Shown piece after piece: positions 42,895-51,468 of a stretch of DNA of 64,000 bases. The stretch's first letter is position 1. Each line of letters starts with the position of its first letter. A program made the translations under genes and the position numbers. The DNA is taken from contig NZ_BAAAWO010000001.1 of the NCBI RefSeq assembly GCF_039535115.1, positions 1,612,001-1,676,000 on the forward strand. Reading direction: 5' to 3'. A model generated the notes under the pieces. That model was not told the DNA's origin. It saw only the letters and a program-made list of their open reading frames with translations, and did not search any database. The stretch is from Paeniglutamicibacter sulfureus (GTDB taxonomy: Bacteria > Actinomycetota > Actinomycetes > Actinomycetales > Micrococcaceae).

Positions 42895-43893
42895 CTAGTC
42901 GGTGCTCCGCTGCAGTTCCTCGAGGCAGCCGGCCAGCCGCTGGCGCCACCAGGTACGGCGTTCGGTTCCGACCGCATGCCTGCGCAGCAGCCGGGGGTCG
43001 GCGGCGATGTCCCGCAACTGCAGGGATCCGTTGACGGCGATGAACCTGTCGGTGGTGATGTCGGAGGAAAAGAGCGAGCCGGTTGCCAGCCCGCAGGCAT
43101 AGGGCAGCTCCGGAAGCGCGGCCGCCAGGGCGGCACCCTGGCGCAATCCGATGGAAGTGTCCAGTGCCGAGGAAACCACCGCCGGCAGTCCGGCGTCCCG
43201 CACGATGTCGATGGCCCGGCGGACCCCGCCCAGCGGCTGCGCCTTGATGACGATCAGGTCCGCGGCCCCCGCCCGGGCCACCGCCAGCGGGTCGGATTCC
43301 TTGCGCACCGATTCATCCGCGGCAATCAGGATCCCGAGTCCGCGTCGCTGCACTTCTGCTCGCACGCGTGCCAATCCCCCGATGCCGGGAACCGGCTGCT
43401 CGGCGTATTGCAGCGAGAAGCCGGCCAGCGCCTCCAGCGCCTCCATCGCCGCTTCATGGTCCCACCCGGCGTTGGCATCGATGCGGATTGCCGCCTCGGG
43501 CAGCAACCGGCGGACCTCCGCCACGCGAGCTACATCCTGGGAGAGGTCCTGGCCCTTTTCGGCGACCTTGACCTTGATGGTGTGCGTTGCGTCGTAGGAG
43601 GCCAGGACGGCCTCTACCCGTTCCGGGCCCACTGCCGGAAGCGTGGCGTTGACCGGAACGCTTCCGCGCACCGGTTCCGGATAGCCTTCCCAGGCCGCTT
43701 CGATGGCCGAGCGCAGCCATGAAGATGCCTCCGGGGCCCCGTATTCCAGGAAGGGCGAGAACTCGCCCCAGCCGGCTGGCCCCTCAAACAGCATGGCCTC
43801 GCGGTGCCGCACCCCGCGGAATTGCACGGTCATGGGCAATGACACCACGTGCGAGGCGTCGAGGAGTTCGTCAAGGTCGGGCAGCTGGTTCAT
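42895..43893 (-). CDS. menC: o-Succinylbenzoate synthase
   Basis: 332 residues of the enolase superfamily. Catalytic lysine pair IKVK near residue 106, metal ligands in IRIDANAGWD, QYAEQPVPG and IAADES, and the second catalytic lysine in LIVIKAQPLGG. It dehydrates SHCHC to o-succinylbenzoate for menaquinone. ATG at 43893 with TAGGCT seven bases upstream, so probably leaderless. Separated from menD by phoX. Confidence 0.94.
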   Translation of the reverse strand: MNQLPDLDELLDASHVVSLPMTVQFRGVRHREAMLFEGPAGWGEFSPFLEYGAPEASSWLRSAIEAAWEGYPEPVRGSVPVNATLPAVGPERVEAVLASYDATHTIKVKVAEKGQDLSQDVARVAEVRRLLPEAAIRIDANAGWDHEAAMEALEALAGFSLQYAEQPVPGIGGLARVRAEVQRRGLGILIAADESVRKESDPLAVARAGAADLIVIKAQPLGGVRRAIDIVRDAGLPAVVSSALDTSIGLRQGAALAAALPELPYACGLATGSLFSSDITTDRFIAVNGSLQLRDIAADPRLLRRHAVGTERRTWWRQRLAGCLEELQRSTD

Positions 43894-43900
43894 GGTTTCC

Positions 43901-43906
43901 AGCCTA
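43901..43906 (-). promoter_or_regulatory. -10 box, leaderless start of menC
   Basis: TAGGCT on the minus strand, seven bases before the ATG at 43893. Confidence 0.5.
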
Positions 43907-44047
43907 TCCGGCACAGCACCCGGGCAGTTCGCCGCCGTTTGCGCCCTCCGCCGTGGAACCCGGGCACCTGAAGGACCCATTTGGCCGGCGTCGCGGTGGG
44001 ACAAAGCCCACGTTCCGGACCCACAGCGAGGAAATTGTGAAATCCTA

Positions 44048-44983
44048 ATGACAATGAATCCCACCGCCCAGCAATCACCGACAGCCGCTCCGGGCCGTGC
44101 CTTGTGGCCCTGGTATGGCGCCCTGCTGCTTCTGGCTGCCGCATTTTGGGCGTGCTACAGCTTCTTCGTCACGACGAAATTGGGGCAGTGGATCGACGAA
44201 GCCGCGCTCCGGGGCGGAGAGGCATTCCTGGCTGCGGACAAGACCCGAGGCCCGGCACTGGCGTTCCTGGACCACATGCCCGCGGCATCGGCCCTTCTGG
44301 CCGCCGGGTTCATCCTCTTTGCCCTGGTGCGCCGGCACGACTTCGTCCGTCCGATCGTGGCCGGGGCGTTGTTGCTGGGCTCCGCAGGATCCACCCAGCT
44401 GCTCAAGCATGTGGTGCTGGAGCGGCCGGACCTGAACATCTCGGAGGCGTCGATGAATTCGTTCCCCTCCGGCCACACCACCTTTGCCGCCGCCGCCATG
44501 GCCACGATCTTCATTGTCACCCCGGTCGCGCACCGCCCCCTGCTGGCCTTGCTGGGATGGGGCTATGCCGCGGTTGCCGGGGCCTCCACCTTGGTGCTGG
44601 GCTGGCACCGTCCCAGCGACGTGATTGCGGCCTACCTGGTGGTGGCATGGTGGAGCGTGCTGGCGGGATTGTTCCTGCGCCACGCGCACGGCAGTTCCGC
44701 GGCACCGGCGACGACCGGCAACCAGACGCGTGCGGCGCCGGAGAGAATACTGCGCTTCCTGGCGATCCTCGGGATACCAATGGCAGCAGGTGCCCTGGCC
44801 CTGGCGGTGGCGATGCCGCACCCGGCCATCGGCACCGTGGGCAATGTGCAGCTACTGCTGTTCCTGGCTGTGGGACTGGCCCTGGTTCTGGGCACCGCCA
44901 TGGTTGCGGGCCAGTTCGTCCACGTGCTCTTTGCGCGTTACGGGGCGCCCATTCGCCGGCGGTTCGTGCGCGGGATGAAGTAG
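44048..44983 (+). CDS. PAP2 family lipid phosphatase
   Basis: 311 residues. The phosphatase triad is visible: KHVVLERPD near residue 119, PSGHTT near residue 140, and GWHRPSDV near residue 181. Six core helices are followed by two extra C-terminal helices (about 237-257 and 270-290). Members dephosphorylate undecaprenyl pyrophosphate or phosphatidic acid outside the membrane. The start ATG 44048 is uncertain; ATG 44054 is close. Its 3-prime end overlaps the convergent MFS gene by 46 bases. Confidence 0.9.
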   Translation: MTMNPTAQQSPTAAPGRALWPWYGALLLLAAAFWACYSFFVTTKLGQWIDEAALRGGEAFLAADKTRGPALAFLDHMPAASALLAAGFILFALVRRHDFVRPIVAGALLLGSAGSTQLLKHVVLERPDLNISEASMNSFPSGHTTFAAAAMATIFIVTPVAHRPLLALLGWGYAAVAGASTLVLGWHRPSDVIAAYLVVAWWSVLAGLFLRHAHGSSAAPATTGNQTRAAPERILRFLAILGIPMAAGALALAVAMPHPAIGTVGNVQLLLFLAVGLALVLGTAMVAGQFVHVLFARYGAPIRRRFVRGMK

Positions 44984-46137
44984 CCGAAGATCCCTGCCCC
45001 CAGCAGCGCAACCCCGCCAATGGCCCAGATCCCGGCACCCAGGGTCGCAGAGGCCACGAGTGCCGCCAGCACCACCGGCCCGGCCATCGCCCCGGAGTCC
45101 GACATCAGTCGCCACAGCCCCAGGAACTTCGCCCTGCCGGCCACCGGAGAATAGTCGGCGCCGAGGGTCATGACGATGCCCGAACCGATCCCGTTGCCGA
45201 AACCCAGCAGCATGGCCACCGCCATCATCGCCGGCACGCCGTGGGTCATCGGCAGCAGGAACAAGGCCACTCCCATCACCACCATGCACGGCACCGCGAT
45301 CCACACACGGCCTCGCTTGTCCATGACCTTGCCCGCGGGGTAGAAGATCAGCATGTCGATGGCTCCGGAGATCCCGTAGATCAGGGAGATGGTGGCGGCG
45401 TCCAACCCGAGGTTTTCACCCCACAGCGGGAGGACTACCTGGCGGGTTGAGCGCACCGCGGTGATGCACACGATGCCCAGCCCGATCCCCAACAGGATCC
45501 TCCATTGGTCCTTGGCGATGCTCCACATGGATCCGCCGGCGCGGCTTTGGCCGGCTTCCAACGGAGCGCGTGATGCCAGCTCCGGGATCCGGAAGCAGAC
45601 GACCATCGCGATGAACATCGCTGCCATGCCCACCCAGTAGGCCCCCGCGATCCCCAGCCATTTCATGGCCAGCGTTGCAGCAAAGGGCCCGATGAACACA
45701 CCGATGCGCATCACCCCGCCCAGTGTCGACATGGCCCTGGCCCGGAATGCCAAGGGGACCGCTTCGGCCAGATACGTTTGCCTGGCCAGATTGAAGACGG
45801 CACCGGCCATGCCCAGCATGGTGACGCCCACGGCAAACAAGCCAAGGTTGGAGGGCACGATGCCCAACACCATGCCCAGGGATGCCCAGCCTGCGGCAAA
45901 GACCATGGCCAGGCGCTCGCCGAATCTCGTCGTCAACATCGCGGCCGGGATGTTGGAGAGCAGGGCTCCGACGCCCACAAGGGTGACGATCAGGGCGGAA
46001 GTGGCCAGGTTGGCCCCGCGGTCCAGGGCCGACAGCGCAATGATGGGCGTGACGGCACCGAGTCCCAGCCCGTACAGCAGGGAAGGTGAGTACACTTTCA
46101 CCGCGATCCGCCGCAGGTTGAAAGGTTCCTCACTCAT
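44938..46137 (-). CDS. MFS transporter
   Basis: 399 residues, about twelve helices, with the loop MLTTRFGERLAMV between helices 2 and 3 and a second-half YPAGKVMDKRGRVW loop of the same MFS type. Substrate unknown; general drug or metabolite efflux is the family expectation. ATG at 46137 has TAGGAT six bases upstream, so probably leaderless. Convergent overlap of 46 bases with the PAP2 gene. Confidence 0.9.
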   Translation of the reverse strand: MSEEPFNLRRIAVKVYSPSLLYGLGLGAVTPIIALSALDRGANLATSALIVTLVGVGALLSNIPAAMLTTRFGERLAMVFAAGWASLGMVLGIVPSNLGLFAVGVTMLGMAGAVFNLARQTYLAEAVPLAFRARAMSTLGGVMRIGVFIGPFAATLAMKWLGIAGAYWVGMAAMFIAMVVCFRIPELASRAPLEAGQSRAGGSMWSIAKDQWRILLGIGLGIVCITAVRSTRQVVLPLWGENLGLDAATISLIYGISGAIDMLIFYPAGKVMDKRGRVWIAVPCMVVMGVALFLLPMTHGVPAMMAVAMLLGFGNGIGSGIVMTLGADYSPVAGRAKFLGLWRLMSDSGAMAGPVVLAALVASATLGAGIWAIGGVALLGAGIFGYFIPRTNRRRMGAP

Positions 46138-46143
46138 ACATTC

Positions 46144-46149
46144 ATCCTA
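46144..46149 (-). promoter_or_regulatory. -10 box, leaderless start of MFS gene
   Basis: TAGGAT on the minus strand, six bases before the ATG at 46137. Confidence 0.5.
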
Positions 46150-46158
46150 CGCAACCGG

Positions 46159-46995
46159 CTATGGCAATAATTCACGCAGTCGTTGCAGGAAGATCGACGA
46201 TTGTTCAGGTCCGTAGGGCATCCATTCCAACTGGAACGCGGTGGGATCAACCCGACCGGCCGGCCAGGACGCCACGATTTCCTCGCCCTCCCGGAGCGCG
46301 GCCCGCATTTCCCGCAGCTGCCTGCCGATGAAGTCCACATCCACCACATTGCCGTGGCCCGGAACGATCACCGTGTCTGGCCGGCATTCCCGTTCGAGCC
46401 GTTCCAGCAGCTCCGCCCAGAGAAACGGATCGGCGTCCTCGAAGTTTGGCGGGCCGCCCTCCTCCACCAGGTCGCCAGTGAACAGGATCCGGCCGCAGCG
46501 CACCAGCAGGTCCCCGGCGGTATGCCCGCGCCCCAGCCCGAAGACCTCCAGGCTCGTGCCGCCAAGATCCAGTGTCGCACCGGCTTCCCCGATGATCCGG
46601 GAGGGCACCACGATGTTTGAGTAGGGTCCTTGGCGCAGCGCCATTTCCGGTTCCAGGAAGCGCACGAGCTGGCGTTCCTCGTCGCCGTGTCCGCGCAGGT
46701 GCTCCGCCGCAGCTGCACTGGCGTGGAAATCCTCCACGCCGTGGGCGGCAAAGTAGCTGTTTCCGAAGACGTGGTCGCCGTGGGCATGGGTGTTGATCAC
46801 GAGCAGCGGAAGGTCGGTGATCCGGCGAACCGCGGCATACAGCCCTGCGGCCTCGCGCGGACCGGAACCGGTGTCGATGACTACTGCCCGCTCCTCCCCC
46901 ACGATGAGCCCGGAGTTCATGGAGAAGCCGTGGTTGAGAATCCGCCAGCAATGTGGATCGAGTTGTTCCACCTTGGGCGCTAGTGGTTTCATCAT
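46159..46995 (-). CDS. Metallo-beta-lactamase fold hydrolase
   Basis: 278 residues. Zinc motif THAHGDH near residue 68, a later histidine in RGHTAGD, aspartate in FTGDLVEEGG and histidine in VPGHGN. The set is that of an MBL-fold hydrolase such as a lactonase, glyoxalase II-like thioesterase or SoxH-type protein; the exact reaction cannot be told. ATG at 46995 is used; in-frame starts further up (GTG 47049) would add a polar extension. It ends 22 bases before the MFS start region. Confidence 0.88.
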   Translation of the reverse strand: MMKPLAPKVEQLDPHCWRILNHGFSMNSGLIVGEERAVVIDTGSGPREAAGLYAAVRRITDLPLLVINTHAHGDHVFGNSYFAAHGVEDFHASAAAAEHLRGHGDEERQLVRFLEPEMALRQGPYSNIVVPSRIIGEAGATLDLGGTSLEVFGLGRGHTAGDLLVRCGRILFTGDLVEEGGPPNFEDADPFLWAELLERLERECRPDTVIVPGHGNVVDVDFIGRQLREMRAALREGEEIVASWPAGRVDPTAFQLEWMPYGPEQSSIFLQRLRELLP

Positions 46996-47144
46996 GGCGG
47001 GATCCACTTTCTCGGTGCCGGTCACAGCCGGTGTTTCGGTGCTATCCACATTCTGCACGAAAAGGCACCCGAGCAAAATCAAGTCCCCGGGGACCGATCG
47101 CCGGTTACCGGGGAACTCTGTTGCATGGCCCAAAGGGGCCGGTG

Positions 47145-47345
47145 CTAGGGGACGGTGATCTTGATCTTGCCGAAGGGGACGTTCTCGTCCACGAAGGCTT
47201 GTTCCGAGTGGCCCCCTAGCCCGCGGATGTGAACGCCGTATTTGCCTTCGGCCATTGATTCCTTGAAAATCGGCATCACGGTTTCCACGTGGAGTTCGTC
47301 TTTGCCTACAAGGTAGTGCTCGTATTCAGCAGGTAGCTTGTCCAT
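47145..47345 (-). CDS. Small conserved-looking protein, 66 residues
   Basis: Begins MDKLPAEYEHYLVGKDELH and ends in FGKIKITVP. It is acidic, soluble-looking, and has no membrane helix. I do not recognise the family. TACTAT at 47355-47360, nine bases before the ATG, may be the -10 box. The amino acid make-up and the promoter make it a likely real gene. Confidence 0.6.
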   Translation of the reverse strand: MDKLPAEYEHYLVGKDELHVETVMPIFKESMAEGKYGVHIRGLGGHSEQAFVDENVPFGKIKITVP

Positions 47346-47479
47346 GGCATCAGGATAGTAGGTCGACGCCCCTTTCAATAGGGGGGCGGGGAAACAGAAC
47401 AACACGTCAGCCAGCCAAAGCGGGTTCGGAACGCTATCGCTCTCCCGGCATCCGCTTCCACTGGAGCAGCTGCACATGC

Positions 47480-47532
47480 ACGAGGGCCCGCGGCAACAGG
47501 TTTATCAAGATCCTGTTGCCGCGGGCCCTCGT
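47480..47532. terminator. Terminator downstream of the keto acid dehydrogenase operon
   Basis: A perfect 21-base stem (ACGAGGGCCCGCGGCAACAG plus one base) with an 11-base loop, 27 bases after the E2 stop. The T-run (CGTTTCG) is on the plus strand, so on the minus strand it may act by stem strength only. Confidence 0.7.
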
Positions 47533-47558
47533 TTCGCCACAGGTTGCTGCACTCCCCC

Positions 47559-48995
47559 TTACAGGTCAGCGAGCACCGATGCCGGGTTTTCCATGGCGTC
47601 GGCTACGAAGCGCAGGAATCCTGCCGCGGTGCCCCCGTCGCAGACCCGGTGGTCGAAGGCCAGCGTCAGCTCGGTGACCTTGCGAACCGCCAGCTCGCCG
47701 TCAACGACCCACGGCTTGTCAATGATCCGTCCAACCCCCAGGATCGCGACCTCCGGGTAGTTGATGATGGCGGCCGAACCGTCGACCCCGAAGACCCCGT
47801 AGTTGTTGAGCGTGAACGTGCCGCTGGTGAGCTCGGCGACCGTGGCCTTGCCCGAACGAGTGACCTCGGTGAGCCGGGCCAGTTCGGCATGCAGGCCGCG
47901 GGCACTGAGCTGCTGGGCATTGCGGATGGCCGGAACCATCAGACCACGATCTGTCTGCGCCGCGATGCCCAGGTTGATCCCGTCAAAGCCGATGATCTCG
48001 GCGTCCCCTTGGGCGTTGTGCTCAAGACGGGTGTTCAGCGCAGGGTACTTTTGCAGTCCCGCCACCACGAAACGGGCAATGAATGCCAGGATTCCCGGGG
48101 TGTTCTCCGGGTCGGTGGACTTCATCGCCGCACGCATCTGCAGCAGGTTCGTCGCATCCACGTCCACCCACACCGTCGCCTCGGGAATTTCTCTCCGGGA
48201 TCGGGCCATGGCCTGGGCGATGGTCTTGCGCACGCCGCTGATCGGGGTCCTGGAGGAAATTGCCAGGCCCGAACGCGCGTCGAGTTCGCCCCGGTTCGCG
48301 GGGGCGGCAGGAGCGGCCGCCACCGGTGCAGCGGCGGGCTCCGGGGTGGAACCGGGTTCCGGCACTGGCGCGGCCACGCCGGCTGCCTCGATGTCGGAGC
48401 GCAGGATCAGGCCGTTGGCACCGCTGCCGGTGACCGTGGCTATGTCGATGCCGCGGTCCCTGGCGAGCTTCCGGACCAAGGGTGAGATGACCAGCGGGGC
48501 TATTCTTGGCTCGGCAACCTCTGGCCGTTCCGGGATCGCAGGGGCGGTGGCTTCGGCCGGGCCGGAGCGCGGGCGGCGCTTGCGCGCCTTGGCGGAGAGT
48601 CCGTCCGGGGTTCCGTAGCCGATGAGCACGTTACCCGAGCCTTCGGCAGCGGGCTCCTTGGCGCCTGCCTGTTCTTCGTCCCTGTAGCTCTGGGCGACTT
48701 CGCGCACCGGCGTGGTGGGCCGCGGCGCAGGGGCGGCGGACGGCGCCGTGGCGCCTTCCTCGAGCACGGAGAACAGCGGGGCATCGACCAAGACCATCTC
48801 GCCGACCCTGCCGTGGAGCTCATGCACGGTTCCGGCGTAGGGGCTGGGCACTTCCACCATGGACTTCGCGGTTTCGACTTCCGCGATGGGCTGGTCGATG
48901 ACGATGGTGTCTCCGACGGAGACCAGCCACTTCACCAGCTCGGCCTCGGCCAGGCCCTCGCCGAGGTCCGGCAGCAAAAAGGTTTTCACGCTCAT
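47559..48995 (-). CDS. bkdC: 2-oxo acid dehydrogenase E2 (branched-chain acyltransferase)
   Basis: 478 residues: one lipoyl domain with the lipoylated lysine 44 in ETAKSMVEVP, a flexible linker, a peripheral subunit-binding domain near 175-215 (ISPLVRKLARDRGIDIATVTGSG begins it), an Ala/Pro linker, and the catalytic domain ending with DHRVCDGG, the catalytic histidine. It moves the acyl group to CoA. The ATG overlaps the E1-beta stop (ATGA). The divergent Lrp regulator favours branched-chain keto acids over pyruvate. Confidence 0.9.
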   Translation of the reverse strand: MSVKTFLLPDLGEGLAEAELVKWLVSVGDTIVIDQPIAEVETAKSMVEVPSPYAGTVHELHGRVGEMVLVDAPLFSVLEEGATAPSAAPAPRPTTPVREVAQSYRDEEQAGAKEPAAEGSGNVLIGYGTPDGLSAKARKRRPRSGPAEATAPAIPERPEVAEPRIAPLVISPLVRKLARDRGIDIATVTGSGANGLILRSDIEAAGVAAPVPEPGSTPEPAAAPVAAAPAAPANRGELDARSGLAISSRTPISGVRKTIAQAMARSRREIPEATVWVDVDATNLLQMRAAMKSTDPENTPGILAFIARFVVAGLQKYPALNTRLEHNAQGDAEIIGFDGINLGIAAQTDRGLMVPAIRNAQQLSARGLHAELARLTEVTRSGKATVAELTSGTFTLNNYGVFGVDGSAAIINYPEVAILGVGRIIDKPWVVDGELAVRKVTELTLAFDHRVCDGGTAAGFLRFVADAMENPASVLADL

Positions 48996-50086
48996 GCCTT
49001 TTCCTCCCATTGCAACGCATCCACGGCATCCAGGATGCGGTCCACGGATGGCAAGTAGTACTTTTCCAGTTTTGGTGCAGGGTACGGGGTGTCGAACCCG
49101 GTCACGCGCAGCACCGGTGCCGCGAGCGAGTGGAAGCACCGTTCCTGGATCCGGGCGACGATTTCGCTGGATACCGAGGCGAAGCCAGGTGCCTCGGCGA
49201 TGACCACCGCCCGTCCGGTCTTGCGCACCGATGCGCAGATCGTTGCGTCATCCAGCGGCACGATGGTGCGCACGTCGATGACCTCGAGGCTGCGGCCCTC
49301 CAATGCGGCGGCCTCCGCGGCGGCCATGGCGGTGGACACCGAGGGACCGTAGGCAATCAGTGTGGCGTCGGTTCCGGTGCGCGCGACGGCGGCCCGTCCC
49401 TCGGTCGGGGGTACTGCGGCGGTCTCGTGCGAGAGCCGCAGGGCGTCCAGGTCGACCTGTTCCTTGGTCCAGTACAGCTTCTTGGGTTCCATGAAGATGA
49501 CCGGGTCCGGGGAGTCGATGGCTTCGCGCAGCATCAGGTACGCGTCCCCGACGGTGGCCGGGGTGAACACCTTCAGTCCAGGGGTGTGCGCGTAGTAGCT
49601 TTCGGAGGAGTCGCAGTGGTGCTCCACTCCTCCGATGCCGCCGGCGTAGGGGATGCGGATGACCATCGGCAGCGCCATCCTGCCCTTGGTCCGGTTGTGC
49701 ATCTTGGCCACGTGCGAGGCGATCTGTTCGAAGGCCGGGTAGGCAAAGGCATCAAATTGCATCTCGATGACCGGGCGCATGCCGTTCATGGCCATGCCGA
49801 TGGCCATGCCGACAATGCCCGATTCGGCCAGGGGCGTGTCGAAGCAGCGCTGGGTGCCGAAGCGCTTGGTCAGCCCGTCGGTGATGCGGAAGACCCCGCC
49901 GAGGACCCCGACGTCCTCGCCGAAGACCAGGACCGAATCCTCCCGTGCCATGGAGTCTGCCAGTGCGGTGTTCAGCGCCTTGGCGAAGGTCACCGGCTGG
50001 GTTCCGGTCTCTGCGGTGCGTGCAGCGGCGGCTGCCGTGGCAGCACTGACGTTGGCGGCCGAAGCCGTGGTTGCCGTGGCGCTCAT
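48992..50086 (-). CDS. bkdB: 2-oxo acid dehydrogenase E1 beta subunit
   Basis: 364 residues. After a 25-residue Ala/Thr-rich tail-like start, the transketolase pyrimidine-binding domain carries VFGEDVGVLGGVFRIT and DTPLAESGIVGMAIGMA; the C-terminal transketolase domain follows. With the alpha subunit it decarboxylates the keto acid. The ATG overlaps the E1-alpha stop by four bases, so all three subunits are translationally coupled. Confidence 0.92.
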   Translation of the reverse strand: MSATATTASAANVSAATAAAAARTAETGTQPVTFAKALNTALADSMAREDSVLVFGEDVGVLGGVFRITDGLTKRFGTQRCFDTPLAESGIVGMAIGMAMNGMRPVIEMQFDAFAYPAFEQIASHVAKMHNRTKGRMALPMVIRIPYAGGIGGVEHHCDSSESYYAHTPGLKVFTPATVGDAYLMLREAIDSPDPVIFMEPKKLYWTKEQVDLDALRLSHETAAVPPTEGRAAVARTGTDATLIAYGPSVSTAMAAAEAAALEGRSLEVIDVRTIVPLDDATICASVRKTGRAVVIAEAPGFASVSSEIVARIQERCFHSLAAPVLRVTGFDTPYPAPKLEKYYLPSVDRILDAVDALQWEEKA

Positions 50087-51252
50087 TTTGCGTCCTCCTC
50101 GCGGGCGAGTTCGTCGGCGAGCAGTGCTGCCTGCTCGGACAATTGGGTGGTGGGCGTGGAATAGACGTGGGCGAAGAGGTCGGCCGGATCCGGAGTGTTT
50201 TCCGAGTTCATGCCGTCGCGCAGCGACTGCGCCACTGCTTCGGCACTTGCGGTGATCCGCGCTTCGGTGGCCTCGGGCAGCAGGCCTGCCTCCTGGAGAT
50301 AGCTGCGCATCCGGGTGACCGGGTCCTTGGCCATCCAACCCTGGACCTCCGCGTCTTCGCGGTAGCGGGTGGCGTCGTCGGCGTTGGTGTGTGCCTGCAT
50401 CCGGTAGGTGTGGGCCTCGACCAGCAGCGGGCCATTGCCCTCGCGGGCCAGGCGCACCGCGCGTCCCAGGACCGCCAACAGCGCCACCAGGTCGTTGCCG
50501 TCAACGCGCTCGCCGGCCATGCCGTAGCCGACCGCCTTGTGTGCCAGGGACGGCGCCACCGACTGCTGGGAGAGCGGAACGGAGATCGCGTATTGGTTGT
50601 TCTGCACGAAGAAAATGACGGGAAGGTTAAAGACCGCGGCAAAGTTCAGGGCCTCGTGGAAGTCGCCTTCGCTGGTTGCCCCGTCGCCGCACATGGCCAT
50701 GACGACCGTGTCCTCGCCGCGCAGCTTGGCGGCGTGGGCGACGCCCACCGCGTGCAACAGTTGCGTGGTCAGCGGGGTGGACTGGATGGAGACCTTGTAC
50801 TGCTTGGGGTCGTATCCGCTGTGCCAGTCCCCGCGGAACCCTGCCATCACCTCCATGGGCGCCACTCCCTTGGCCATGACGGCCACGGTGTCCCGGTAGG
50901 TGGGGAACATCCAGTCGTCCTCCCCGAGGCACAAGGCGGCGGCAACCTGGGCGGCTTCCTGACCATGGCTGGAAGGATAGACGGCCATGCGGCCTTGGCG
51001 CACCAGAGCGGAGTTCTGGTCATTGACGCGGCGTCCGATGACCAACTGTTCGTACGCATCCACCAAGGCCTTGGGGCTGGGCAACGGGTATTCGTGACCG
51101 GGCTCCGCACCCTGCTCCCCGGCCGGGTGCAGCTTGCCGTTGATGTCAAGCATGTGGATTTCGGTTCGCGCGGGCAGCATGTAGTCCTCGGGTGTAATCC
51201 CGAACTTGCTGCTCACCTGCTCAATTGCTTCGCGCGCTTCGGTGTTTGTCAC
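50083..51252 (-). CDS. bkdA: 2-oxo acid dehydrogenase E1 alpha subunit
   Basis: 389 residues. The thiamine diphosphate motif starts at GDGATSEGDFHEALN near residue 190 and ends at VQNNQYAIS. The phosphorylation-loop-like HTYRMQAHTNADDATRYR follows. It binds ThDP and decarboxylates branched-chain 2-keto acids, supplying isobutyryl- and methylbutyryl-CoA for the branched fatty acids typical of this group. The start is GTG with GAAAGG upstream. A pyruvate dehydrogenase is the alternative, less likely because of the divergent Lrp gene and because actinobacterial pyruvate dehydrogenase usually uses AceE. Confidence 0.9.
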   Translation of the reverse strand: MTNTEAREAIEQVSSKFGITPEDYMLPARTEIHMLDINGKLHPAGEQGAEPGHEYPLPSPKALVDAYEQLVIGRRVNDQNSALVRQGRMAVYPSSHGQEAAQVAAALCLGEDDWMFPTYRDTVAVMAKGVAPMEVMAGFRGDWHSGYDPKQYKVSIQSTPLTTQLLHAVGVAHAAKLRGEDTVVMAMCGDGATSEGDFHEALNFAAVFNLPVIFFVQNNQYAISVPLSQQSVAPSLAHKAVGYGMAGERVDGNDLVALLAVLGRAVRLAREGNGPLLVEAHTYRMQAHTNADDATRYREDAEVQGWMAKDPVTRMRSYLQEAGLLPEATEARITASAEAVAQSLRDGMNSENTPDPADLFAHVYSTPTTQLSEQAALLADELAREEDAK

Positions 51253-51351
51253 GGGTCACGCCTTTCTGGTGTGCGGTGGGACGCGGGCGTCGGACCAGCC
51301 CGTCGTTGCGTCAGTTCTTGCCTTAAGTATCGGTATTTTCGATGAAATGTA

Positions 51352-51375
51352 TCCAGCTTCTTGGACTATTCTGGA
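51352..51375. promoter_or_regulatory. Candidate Lrp-type operator between bkdA and the Lrp gene
   Basis: TCCAG and CTGGA in inverted orientation, 14 bases apart, in the AT-richest part of the 216-base divergent region. The arms are short, so this is tentative. Confidence 0.35.
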
Positions 51376-51468
51376 AAACTGCGCATGGGATCGTTATTCT
51401 TGGAGACGGATTGAAAGTGTGACCGTCGCTACATGCCGGTTTTTGGACAAAGTGGAAAGAGGCATTTG

